Shown here in pieces: positions 55,959-64,000 of a DNA stretch of 64,000 bases; position 1 is the first letter of the stretch; every line of letters begins with the position of its first letter. Source of the DNA: Flectonema sp. DT1601 (taxonomy: Eukaryota > Euglenozoa > Diplonemea > Diplonemida > Diplonemidae); the NCBI GenBank assembly GCA_964019425.1, contig OZ025816.1, forward strand, positions 744,001 through 808,000. The letters are read 5' to 3'. The position numbers were made by a program, and so were the translations under genes. The notes below the pieces were generated by a model. The model had not been told where the DNA came from and made no database searches. It worked only from the letters and a program-made list of their open reading frames with translations.

Positions 55959-57014
55959 ATGACAAGTGGAAGGAGATGGATGGAATTAGAAAGGGATGGC
56001 GAAGAACCGAACGATATAGAAATCTGCAATGGAGGAGTAGCAACATTAGATAAAGATGCTCATAGAGCTGTGTCACAAGAATTTAGAACTAGTTTTATAA
56101 TATGGTTTACTGCAAGTAGTTTATTAGGTTGTTTCATAATGCCAATACCTCGTTTTGTGCTAAGGCAAGAGATGAGGCAATTAACAACCCCACGACAAGC
56201 AGGGATGTGGCTCGGTGTTCTTTGGGGAGCGTCCCTTTGGAGTTTTATATGTGTTCGTTTAGCTCGGAATATACCAGTTGGGACTTGGAGGTACTTAATA
56301 CAAGCAATTGGTATGATGTGGTCTTATATCTGTCTCAGTTTTGGATTTATGGTTCGTAAACAGTATTGTTATTTAGTTGACCCTGGTCCGGCGAATCAGG
56401 TTTTTGGGATGAGAAACGTGTCAGGATCTCCATTTCTTGTGCATTTTGAAAAATTAAAAAAAACTCCTCCATTTACCGTGCCCGCCAGCGGGGAATCTGA
56501 CGGTGCTCCACCAAGCGCGGAGGCTGTTAGTATTTTTGCAAAGTCTGTGCATGATCAGTTCTTTGTTATGTGTGCTCTTTTGAGCATAACGAATCTTATT
56601 CTTGAGCTTGTCTTAAACCCTTTAGGCTATAGCGGTCATACTCTAGCGTGGATCATTATTATTATCGTGACTGACTGGGTGTACAGTTACATTGTAAACA
56701 GGTCACTAAAATCTATCAATCGTCACCCTCTCATGATACGCAGAAATATTAGCTGGACCCTTCGTGGGTTTAATCTTCCTTTTAAAGTTTTTTCTCTTTG
56801 GTTGGTACGAACTGATCCTAATTTAATAATAGTTGATGGACTTGCTGGTTGGTACGAGTATTGTCCCGAAGAGTTTAAAAAAACTGTTAAATTATTCCTG
56901 TGGGCCACTGGGTCACTTACAAAGAAAGCACTTCCCAGAGATGTTGCTCTGTTGGTATTGGAATATGGTTCCCAACATAACAATAAGGATTGTGTTATAA
57001 GGCTATCAGGGTAA
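55959..57014 (+). CDS. multi-pass membrane protein of unknown function
   Basis: A 351-residue protein with about five or six hydrophobic segments: FIIWFTASSLLGCFIMPIP (about 47-65), MWLGVLWGASLWSFICV, LIQAIGMMWSYICLSFGFM, FFVMCALLSITNLILELVL, and HTLAWIIIIIVTDWVYSYIV. The N-terminal 40 residues are acidic and soluble. A hydrophilic loop of about 50 residues splits the membrane domain in two. I do not recognise the family. Start codon and length look sound, with one uninterrupted frame. Confidence 0.75.
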   Translation: MTSGRRWMELERDGEEPNDIEICNGGVATLDKDAHRAVSQEFRTSFIIWFTASSLLGCFIMPIPRFVLRQEMRQLTTPRQAGMWLGVLWGASLWSFICVRLARNIPVGTWRYLIQAIGMMWSYICLSFGFMVRKQYCYLVDPGPANQVFGMRNVSGSPFLVHFEKLKKTPPFTVPASGESDGAPPSAEAVSIFAKSVHDQFFVMCALLSITNLILELVLNPLGYSGHTLAWIIIIIVTDWVYSYIVNRSLKSINRHPLMIRRNISWTLRGFNLPFKVFSLWLVRTDPNLIIVDGLAGWYEYCPEEFKKTVKLFLWATGSLTKKALPRDVALLVLEYGSQHNNKDCVIRLSG

Positions 57015-57409
57015 AACGCGAAAAAAGCATGGAACTGTAGAAATAAGACAAAAAAAAAAAATAAAAAAATAGAGGAAATGTTTTTCATTAGATATCTGTG
57101 AAAAATATTTATGTTTTAATTATCTTACCTAACTTCTTACCTACCACTTCTATCTTCGGTATGGATCATCCGGTCTTGAACTTTCTTTTTATTATATTTA
57201 GCAATAAGTAGTAATGTGTTTTCTATTTTGTAGAATTCTTTAATTGAACAAAATTGCACAAAATTGAAATGTTTTTTTGCGGACATTTGGTTCTTCTTTC
57301 TTCTCGCTGTTTTGCATTAATTCAACTTGACTCAAACACATGATGGAACTCTATCACTTTAGTAATCTTATTGCGTCACAAGGTGGTTGTTGTTCTGTTT
57401 TTCTTTTAG

Positions 57410-57440
<31 letters not shown>

Positions 57441-58109
57441 GTTATTATAGCTGTTACGTTTTGGTTTTCCGTGCGGTATTGTCTTCTTTTGGTTCTCTCA
57501 AGCAGTTTATCAGAGTTTTTGAGTAGGTTACGAAGGTTTGATATAAATTTGGAATAGCGTAATGCCACTATGTTTATTATGCTTTGCTTTTTGGTAGTTT
57601 TTTATTGATCGATTCCTAGTTTGATAAAATATGGAGAGTAGTGGTAATCTATCTCTCTGATGTTGTCATGGGGCATATCCCCTCTTCTTAGAGCCCTGTC
57701 TTTTGAAAGATTCTTTTGTGTTTTTACGTTTTGTCTGCTTTCAAGCAAATTGTTACCAAACTTGTTCATCAATTGGTCTCTTCACTAAAAATGTGTTTTT
57801 GTGATTTGACTGATTTCTATTCAACTGCTACTGGGACAGGAAATTGAGAAAGACGTGAAGCCACTGTTGCGTTTACAATTTGATTGATTGATAGTTTTTT
57901 AATGTTTTGTTCTGTTACAAAAACAGCGTAAAACTATATTGACAACAATAATTAATAACAACCTTTGAAAATGACATCACAGTATAGGTACCTAAAACAC
58001 AAGATGATTAGAGCAATAGTTGTTATTTATGATATAATGTCACTGAGTTTGGTTTTTTTAATATTTTTTTTATTATTTTTCTTAAAAAAAACAGGTAACG
58101 CGTATCGTA
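57015..58109. other. intergenic region, about 1.1 kb
   Basis: AT-rich, with an A run of about 26 at 57411-57437. Ends in cttaaaaaaaacag at 58094, 15 bases before the next ATG; this acceptor is A-rich, like the cis introns. No gene or RNA recognised. Confidence 0.4.
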
Positions 58110-60518
58110 ATGACCTGTGTTAATCCTCTGCAGAGTCATCCAACAGCAACAATTGAGAACGCCACATATAAAACAAAGACAAATCGAAGTAAAAAATTCC
58201 ATTCTGTAAATGGGTGGCAGAGACTCCTCCATAAGAAAGTGAAACATATAAGTGGGATTCACTCTCTCTATAGTGGAAGACAATATGAGTTTGATAGGCT
58301 TCCAGTTCTGTCGGCTTTAAAGAGCGATCAAAGAAAGAAACAACATGGAGTAGAAAAGAAGCTTGGATTTGATAAATTAAGACTTACTCCTTTTATCTAT
58401 ATAGAGGATACTCTTCCTCATCAGGGTACACCATCAGCTATACTATCTCTTTCAACTAAATCATCTCTCACATATCAAAATCAAAGAATCTTATATAACC
58501 AGTGGGCTGAGACTTATGAATGGGAAATGAATACTTACAACAGCACTTCTGTTTGGGCAGAGTTAGTTCTTATGCAAGTGTTTCAATCTACGTCTCACAT
58601 ACCATCTCCTTGTCATTTGAGAACATCCGTTTGTTGTTTGTTATTGAGTAAGTTGGTTGCGACCTTTTCACCTGGAGTCAGGAAAGTTTTAAACATCTTA
58701 ACTACTGAAATATTCAACTCTTTGTATTCCAACTATCAGGTTGACTTGACCAAGTGTTTTCGTGAAACTGAACAGAATGCTGCTAAGGATCGGCCCTGCG
58801 CTGTTGATGCGGCAAAAACCGTCCCATCGACTATCCCGTCATTCATTTCACTGGTTCCGTATTTTCTCTCTGGTCAGAAAAGTTCTCAAAGTGATATTCC
58901 TGTTGATTTAACGAAGTCAGCATCAGCTAGGGATACGGAAAGTGATCGTTCGAGCTCCTGTGGTCATGATCTCCCTGACACTTCACACGCGGAATCAAAG
59001 CTACTCGCTGAAGAAACACTTAAAAATACTCTCATGGCTGAAGAAAACAGAGAGTTGAAAAGTATGCTCCTCGGATGCTACTTTAAGTCATGGAAGAAAG
59101 AATGCATTGGAAAGGGAGAGAATATTGTTTCTGTTATTAAGGCTGCAAAGAACAGAGGACTTCTTGGAAAGGCATTTAGGCAATGGAGAATAGGAATTAA
59201 ATACGAAAAACAATTACAAGAGGGTAGAGTTCGTAAGAGACTCGGTCTTCCAACAGCTGTTGCGTCTGTTCCTGATTCTGAAGATAGTGAGAGTCAGTCA
59301 TCAACTGAGCAAGCAACTGCTGAGCAATTACAAAATACAATTGCAGAAGTTCTCATCTTACCTGAATCCGATCTATCCAGCTCTGGTTGTGGTGATGAAG
59401 TTATGATGGACTGGACAGATGACCACAGACAGTACATTGGTTACGTTGGTCAAATTATTGAAGTTGAAAACAATCAAGCAAAGGTCCAGTTTAAACCACC
59501 CTCTAAAAATGTTGAACCACCAGTACTATGGTTTCATATATCAAGTTTAGAATATGTCATCAAAGGTTCAATACCAACTGAGGAGGCCGACACAGCCGGA
59601 GACGCTCTTCATAATGTCGGCAGCTGCACTGAACTGAAAGACTCATTTCTACTAAAATGGTTAAATGTTGAACTACAACAAATTGAAAGACAGACAGGTG
59701 TTAATCAAACAAGTGTTCAGAGTGTTGATCAACTAAAAGGAGGCTTAGCAGTAGCCACTTTATTAATGTATCTAAAAGATGTTGGTGATGTCTCTGTTGC
59801 GGCTTCTATGGAAACTGGTGATCGATGTGATTTTATTATAGCGACAGTGCCTCGACATTTTCCTTGTTGGGTAACCAGAGGCATGCTCTTGACAGGATCA
59901 ACACATATGATGAATCTGTTTCTACTTGCGTTCTTTGGTCTTTGGATGTCTTTCTTTGATGAACGAAAAGAATCAATCATTGCTTCTATTGTCGGTTACG
60001 GTCCTAACCCAATAGAATTACTTCAGGCTGTTGATCAACTTGTTCATAGTAAACTACTACAGGAGAGTTCTTTAAAAAGTAAATACCCATCATCTGCTTA
60101 TACTACACTTGAAGAGTTTAAAGCTGCGTTACAAATACCTGCCGTATCTCAAGGAATATCAGACTTAGATAGTGAACTTAAAAAGATGTTTGTATCTCAT
60201 ACTCAGCCTGATAGTTGTATGAATGTGACTCAGTTTTGTACACATCTTTCAAACTTATCAATAATTCCTGATGTATTATTACAAGAAGTTGCTCATATCG
60301 CTTTCTCATATGCGCAAGGTCCTGCTGAAGATTTAAACTTTACGGAAGATGACTCAACTTTAGATTTCTTAGAATATCGAGATGCTCTTTGTTTGTTACA
60401 CTTCTGGGTTCAACCTCCTGAATCTACTTCTCAGTCATCAAAAGAAACAGAGCTTGTGAGTCACCTGCATGTGTTCTTGTCGGGAATACTTCATCGCTTG
60501 TACCTTTCTAATTCTTAA
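58110..60518 (+). CDS. calponin-homology-domain protein with MIB/HERC2-like and Trp-repeat segments
   Basis: An 802-residue protein. Residues about 120-215 are helical and unrecognised. About 320-365 contain two Trp-bearing helices (GCYFKSWKKE and GKAFRQWRIG) resembling SFI1- or IQ-like repeats that bind small EF-hand proteins. About 425-487 resemble a MIB/HERC2-type small beta-barrel (GYVGQIIEVENNQAKVQF then WFHISSLEYV). About 510-640 resemble a calponin-homology domain of the fimbrin kind: LLKWLNVEL near the start and MMNLFLLAFFGLWMSF at the position of the conserved NxxxA/FxAxLF helix. A helical C-terminus follows. Actin or microtubule linkage at the basal body or flagellum is plausible, but each domain call is from pattern alone. 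Confidence 0.65.
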   Translation: MTCVNPLQSHPTATIENATYKTKTNRSKKFHSVNGWQRLLHKKVKHISGIHSLYSGRQYEFDRLPVLSALKSDQRKKQHGVEKKLGFDKLRLTPFIYIEDTLPHQGTPSAILSLSTKSSLTYQNQRILYNQWAETYEWEMNTYNSTSVWAELVLMQVFQSTSHIPSPCHLRTSVCCLLLSKLVATFSPGVRKVLNILTTEIFNSLYSNYQVDLTKCFRETEQNAAKDRPCAVDAAKTVPSTIPSFISLVPYFLSGQKSSQSDIPVDLTKSASARDTESDRSSSCGHDLPDTSHAESKLLAEETLKNTLMAEENRELKSMLLGCYFKSWKKECIGKGENIVSVIKAAKNRGLLGKAFRQWRIGIKYEKQLQEGRVRKRLGLPTAVASVPDSEDSESQSSTEQATAEQLQNTIAEVLILPESDLSSSGCGDEVMMDWTDDHRQYIGYVGQIIEVENNQAKVQFKPPSKNVEPPVLWFHISSLEYVIKGSIPTEEADTAGDALHNVGSCTELKDSFLLKWLNVELQQIERQTGVNQTSVQSVDQLKGGLAVATLLMYLKDVGDVSVAASMETGDRCDFIIATVPRHFPCWVTRGMLLTGSTHMMNLFLLAFFGLWMSFFDERKESIIASIVGYGPNPIELLQAVDQLVHSKLLQESSLKSKYPSSAYTTLEEFKAALQIPAVSQGISDLDSELKKMFVSHTQPDSCMNVTQFCTHLSNLSIIPDVLLQEVAHIAFSYAQGPAEDLNFTEDDSTLDFLEYRDALCLLHFWVQPPESTSQSSKETELVSHLHVFLSGILHRLYLSNS

Positions 60519-60856
60519 TAAAGACTGTTGATGAAGTTATCTATCGTATTTTATAAGTAGTCTCTTCTTGTGTTCAATTAAAGTTATTAAAAGTACTCAA
60601 CTGTGGGTAGCTATCGGTAGTTAGAATCAATTTTAGAGAGGTTCCTGAGGAAGGTTACCCTGAACTGAATAGATGAAAAAATGATTTCATTTACACATTC
60701 GTTTCATCTTTCAATAATTAACTTTGGGATGTTTGTAGCACGACTTAGACAAATGTGACTTCTGTCACCTCTGCCATTGTTGTGACATCTTTCCTGATTT
60801 CTTAGTTGCGTTCTGTTGTTTATAAGTTTCTGAACCCCCCCAACAGCTAACATTAT
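60519..60856. other. intergenic region
   Basis: AT-rich; ends in gaaccccccccaacag at 60846, 10 bases before the next ATG. Nothing else seen. Confidence 0.4.
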
Positions 60857-61363
60857 ATGTCTGATTCAATAAAAGAAAGTCTCAAGCGAATCCCGCTATT
60901 AAAAACAAAAGCGGGACCGAGAGATGGAGAACTTTGGACCCAACGAATGAAGGAAGAATATGAAAGTTTAATTGCTTATGTTGAAGCAAATAAAGAAAAT
61001 GACAACCACTGGTTTACACTTGAATCTAATAAGACAGGAACCAGATGGTTTGGTAAGGTTTGGTATTATCATGAGCAGGTGAAGTATGAATTTGATTTGG
61101 AATTTGACATCCCTGTAACGTATCCTCAGAATGCTCCAGAGCTATCTCTTCCCGAGCTGGAAGGGAAAACAGTGAAGATGTACCGTGGCGGTAAAATATG
61201 TCTAACCGTTCACTTCCATCCTCTTTGGAGTAGAAACGTTCCCAGGTTTGGTATCGCTCATGCTATGGCCTTAGGTATGGGTCCCTGGCTTGCTGCAGAA
61301 GTCCCTCACATGGTCCGAGAAGGATATCTCATTCCTCCAAAGAGTGAAAAAAGCGAAAAGTAA
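60857..61363 (+). CDS. UFC1: UFM1-conjugating enzyme UFC1
   Basis: A 168-residue E2-like enzyme that takes activated UFM1 from the E1 (UBA5) and passes it to the E3 ligase at the endoplasmic reticulum. It matches human UFC1 nearly end to end, including [43 protein letters not shown], and the catalytic segment [17 protein letters not shown], where the Cys is the thioester site. The family-specific [11 protein letters not shown] is also present. The length is normal (167 in human), and a single frame covers it. Ufmylation is widespread in eukaryotes, including trypanosomatids. Confidence 0.97.
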   Translation: MSDSIKESLKRIPLLKTKAGPRDGELWTQRMKEEYESLIAYVEANKENDNHWFTLESNKTGTRWFGKVWYYHEQVKYEFDLEFDIPVTYPQNAPELSLPELEGKTVKMYRGGKICLTVHFHPLWSRNVPRFGIAHAMALGMGPWLAAEVPHMVREGYLIPPKSEKSEK

Positions 61364-61718
61364 CGTTTCCGCCATATTTAGTTGTGGTGGCGTCGCTACT
61401 CTTGCCAAACAGCATCTCGATGAGATTTCAGAAGGTAATTATCGAAAAAAAAAAAAAAAACCTGTCCTGGTTTCCATTCTCTAACTATTACGATATGACC
61501 TTTGAAAATAATAAATATCCTCAACCCAATGAGGGTCAGGTATTGTGTTATTGTTATCATAAAGTACACCAACAACAACCCATCCAGTCTACAGGAATAC
61601 AACTACTAATGTCTGGTGATTGTGATCGAGTGTCTTGTGTGTATATTATAAAGTAAATTATTAATAACAAAACCTTTGCAAACTGTGTTGCCTCATTCTA
61701 TAGGATTTATCGAAAACG
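61364..61718. other. intergenic region
   Basis: AT-rich with an A run at 61445-61460. Ends in cctcattctatag at 61703, a likely leader acceptor. Nothing else seen. Confidence 0.4.
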
Positions 61719-62552
61719 ATGGTTAAGATCGGAGTTACAAAGTCTTCCGAAAAGGTTAACCCCCCCGAGAAAAAAAAGAAACCAGAAAGAAGACCTAAAC
61801 GGAAATTACTTCTGAAGGCCATGAGAGGATATGTGAAGGAAATCGAGACTAAAAGAGAAGCAGCAGCAAAAGCGCTTGAAATAAATGAAGAACAAATAAA
61901 CCCCGTGGGACACATGTGTGGTAATGGAAGGTGTGATAAAGGTTCTAGTTGTGAATATTTAGGACTACCTAGTATATGGTGTAAAGGATATGTTCAAGGG
62001 TATCTTAATCCTGATATAAGAAAGAGTACATGTGAGTATGAGGCTTGCAAGCTTTTTCATCCTACTGAGGAAGAAATAGATTCTCACCTGGATGTTTTTA
62101 AATACAGGGAACTGGCTGCACAGATCATGAACAAGACAGCAACACCAGCAGATATTAAAAAAACTTTTCAGGAAAACATGATCCCCTTAGTAGCTGAGTA
62201 CCTCTTTGATCAAATGAATGGAGTTGAGAAGTTAAAGAAACTCATGATTCAGGCAGATATCCCTCGAGATTATAAACTACCTGAACACCATTCAAGAATC
62301 AATCCTTGTAAATATTACCTCGCTGGCATGGCTGACTATTGTGTTCCAGGTTGCCCTCATCACAAAGCACATCCTTCATTGATGCCTCACTGCACAGATC
62401 GTTATGCGCAGTGGCATGCTAAAAATTGTTCTTATACTCATGTGAGTACCAACCCCAACCTTCCTATTTGTAAGGACTTTCAGAAAGGTAATTGCTCAAA
62501 GAGAATGCTCTGTGCGGATCGCCACACATACTTTCAGTACTTTGACGGATGA
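61719..62552 (+). CDS. CCCH-type zinc-finger protein
   Basis: A 277-residue protein with a lysine-rich N-terminus (KVNPPEKKKKPERRPKRK), likely nuclear or RNA-binding. The clearest zinc finger is at the C-terminus (CKDFQKGNCSKRMLCADRH), a canonical C-x7-C-x5-C-x3-H. Just before it lie non-canonical Cys/His clusters (CKYYLAGMADYCVPGCPHH, then a C-x11-C-x3-H). Around residues 66-115 there is a further Cys cluster (CGNGRCDKGSSCEYLG, CEYEACKLFH). A helical middle section separates the two zinc regions. CCCH fingers usually bind AU-rich or other single-stranded RNA. In a polycistronic genome, such proteins are common post-transcriptional regulators. Confidence 0.78.
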   Translation: MVKIGVTKSSEKVNPPEKKKKPERRPKRKLLLKAMRGYVKEIETKREAAAKALEINEEQINPVGHMCGNGRCDKGSSCEYLGLPSIWCKGYVQGYLNPDIRKSTCEYEACKLFHPTEEEIDSHLDVFKYRELAAQIMNKTATPADIKKTFQENMIPLVAEYLFDQMNGVEKLKKLMIQADIPRDYKLPEHHSRINPCKYYLAGMADYCVPGCPHHKAHPSLMPHCTDRYAQWHAKNCSYTHVSTNPNLPICKDFQKGNCSKRMLCADRHTYFQYFDG

Positions 62553-62830
62553 GCATCAGAAGCGAATATATTTCGCCACCTTCAACAAACTATGTGCAGC
62601 CGTAGACGCCGGTTGGGGAGGGTTGTGGAGATTGGGATGCGATGGTAGCATATGTTGTGATTTCTTTTTTGGGTTTGTTTTTCTTGTTCTGCAGGTCTTT
62701 ACGTAACATGAAATTGGAGTTAAGATTACCAAAACAAGAAATCGATTATGTTATTCCCCCGGTGTAATTTCATATTGTATTGTTTGTTTACTTTATCTTT
62801 ATTACAATTCAGTTTCTCAAATGTGTTGAC

Positions 62831-64000
62831 ATGACAATTGATGATGTACCGAACTCATTCTGGTTTATAGCGAAGAGTAGAGTTGGAGGTCCACCACTCT
62901 CAACAACCAACCGACAAGCGAATAGGACAGAAGAATCATTAATACCAACGGTTCAATGGTACGCTCCACGTCATTCTGTAAGAAGTGAATGGAAAGTAAA
63001 TAGAAACATATTTCCAAGGAGGAGTCTGCCTAACAAAGATGTTTTTTGTAAATTAGAAATAGTTGAAAACATAACAAAATTTCTTCCATCATCTCTACTG
63101 TCAAGGACAATCGTAAGGGTGAGCAGCGGGTTTCGAAAAGGAGGAATCAAAACTTTATCAAATCGTTTGCTATCAACAACTGCAGTGCCTCACGGAGTTC
63201 GATTTAAATACAACGACAACTACGCACGTATCCAATACACTGATGGGTCTGCTTATGAGGGAAGATATACTTCTTCTGGTCGGACTGGTAAAGGAGTCAC
63301 TTGGTACTCATCTCCTCGTAATATTGATTCAAATAAATATTATTGTCCTGATATTCTTTATGCTGAAGGTGAGTACCAATCAGATTCTTTCATTTGGGGT
63401 GTCATCTCTTACAGAAATGGTGTCAAGGTTAGGATAAAGAACAACTCCTCATCCGGTCCGTCACTACGTGAATTAGTAGTAGCTGTAACATTACCAACGG
63501 GAAGTGCTGTTGAGGGGTTAGTTCAGGTTAAGTCTGACAGAATGCTACATTACAGCTATTGGAGGTGGTTAAAAGTATATAAAGCGCCCCCTGGTAGTCT
63601 TTGTACTCTTTCTATATACCTCGATTCGTACAGCAATTCCGTTACGCAATTGAATGGTATTTCACTTGGAATGAAGCTGTGCGACCTACGGCTGTTGCTC
63701 TATCAAAAAAAAATTTTATCATTGCCTCCAACGTGGACATTTCGTATTGTTAATCCCTTGGGAAGGAGAGTGTACTCAGAGTCACATATGACTGTTGATA
63801 ATTGTTTAGCGAGTCTGAATAGTGCTTGTATTTGTAGTGCACTTAAACTAATTCCTGACTCACCCCCACTTCATGGAGATAGATGTGCAGCCATTGTTAT
63901 AATACCACAGCAGACAGCAGCTTTCCCTCGCTGCGTTGAATCCTTTACGTCAGATGTGAATGTTCTCAGATGGGCAGCTTTTGAAGGCAGGTCAGCAGAT
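62831..64000 (+). CDS. MORN-like protein, 5' part (cut by window edge)
   Basis: An uninterrupted frame of 390 codons from the ATG at 62831 to the last base of the window, with no stop, so the gene continues beyond. The start is MTIDDVPNSFWFIAKSR. Around residues 127-190 there is a MORN-like motif (YTDGSAYEGRYTSSGRTGKG) followed by a similar but degenerate unit (LYAEGEYQSDSFIWGVISY). The rest is beta-rich and unrecognised. MORN repeats bind membranes or organise cytoskeleton-membrane junctions such as the trypanosome hook complex, but one or two units are weak evidence. A two-codon frame (ATG TGT TGA, 62821) ends one base before the start, and a likely acceptor attacaattcag ends at 62812. Confidence 0.7.
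   Translation, partial: MTIDDVPNSFWFIAKSRVGGPPLSTTNRQANRTEESLIPTVQWYAPRHSVRSEWKVNRNIFPRRSLPNKDVFCKLEIVENITKFLPSSLLSRTIVRVSSGFRKGGIKTLSNRLLSTTAVPHGVRFKYNDNYARIQYTDGSAYEGRYTSSGRTGKGVTWYSSPRNIDSNKYYCPDILYAEGEYQSDSFIWGVISYRNGVKVRIKNNSSSGPSLRELVVAVTLPTGSAVEGLVQVKSDRMLHYSYWRWLKVYKAPPGSLCTLSIYLDSYSNSVTQLNGISLGMKLCDLRLLLYQKKILSLPPTWTFRIVNPLGRRVYSESHMTVDNCLASLNSACICSALKLIPDSPPLHGDRCAAIVIIPQQTAAFPRCVESFTSDVNVLRWAAFEGRSAD

Overview
The window is nuclear DNA from a flagellated protist, most likely a euglenozoan. Four observations point there: (1) the alpha-tubulin tail at the left edge, ending in VGAESAD and a final EEY, closely resembles trypanosome and Euglena tubulins as I remember them; (2) all 21 credible genes lie on the + strand; (3) every complete gene has an AG dinucleotide 3-41 bases before its start codon, as expected if mRNA 5' ends are made by spliced-leader trans-splicing; (4) one protein starts with a domain like the N-terminal domain of BILBO1, the flagellar-pocket-collar protein of trypanosomes. 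Ordinary cis introns are also common (11 seen in 7 genes, plus 1 tentative), which argues against a typical kinetoplastid and for a diplonemid, euglenid or other intron-bearing euglenozoan. No spliced-leader gene lies here, so the placement is an inference.

Layout. 1-275: alpha-tubulin 3' end. 625-8817: a giant flagellar-type protein with CS/p23-like domains followed by nine adenylate kinase domains, eight of them nearly identical in DNA. 9105-10418: BILBO1-NTD-like protein. 12372-13907: SLC13-type transporter. 14476-18918: WD40 plus coiled-coil protein. 18.9-29.1 kb: gene-poor, with two tandem paralogous type I membrane proteins, a 720-bp MITE-like element and dispersed repeats. 29-31 kb: a PPR-like and a coiled-coil protein. 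31.5-33.8 kb: choline transporter-like protein. 35.0-36.8 kb: PA-domain plus ankyrin membrane protein. 37.3-39.7 kb: PIN-domain protein. 39.9-44.1 kb: C-terminal kinesin. 44.4-45.4 kb: methyltransferase-like protein. 45.6-47.3 kb: two-pore K+ channel. 47.3-50.5 kb: gene-poor with repeats. 50.5-64 kb: LRR protein, coiled-coil protein, membrane protein, calponin-homology protein, UFC1, CCCH zinc-finger protein, and the 5' part of a MORN-like protein cut by the window edge.

Functionally the genes do not form one pathway. As in polycistronic euglenozoan clusters, neighbours are mixed: cytoskeleton and flagellum (tubulin, adenylate kinase array, BILBO1-like, WD40/coiled-coil, kinesin, LRR, CH protein), membrane transport (SLC13, SLC44-like, K2P), possible organellar RNA metabolism (PPR-like, PIN), and ufmylation (UFC1). 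The strongest candidates for something new are the adenylate kinase array with its three-unit higher-order repeat, the contrast between A-rich cis 3' splice sites and the putative leader acceptors, the BILBO1-like protein, and the MITE with hairpin ends. No virus-like element was recognised. No tRNA, rRNA or CRISPR array was found.
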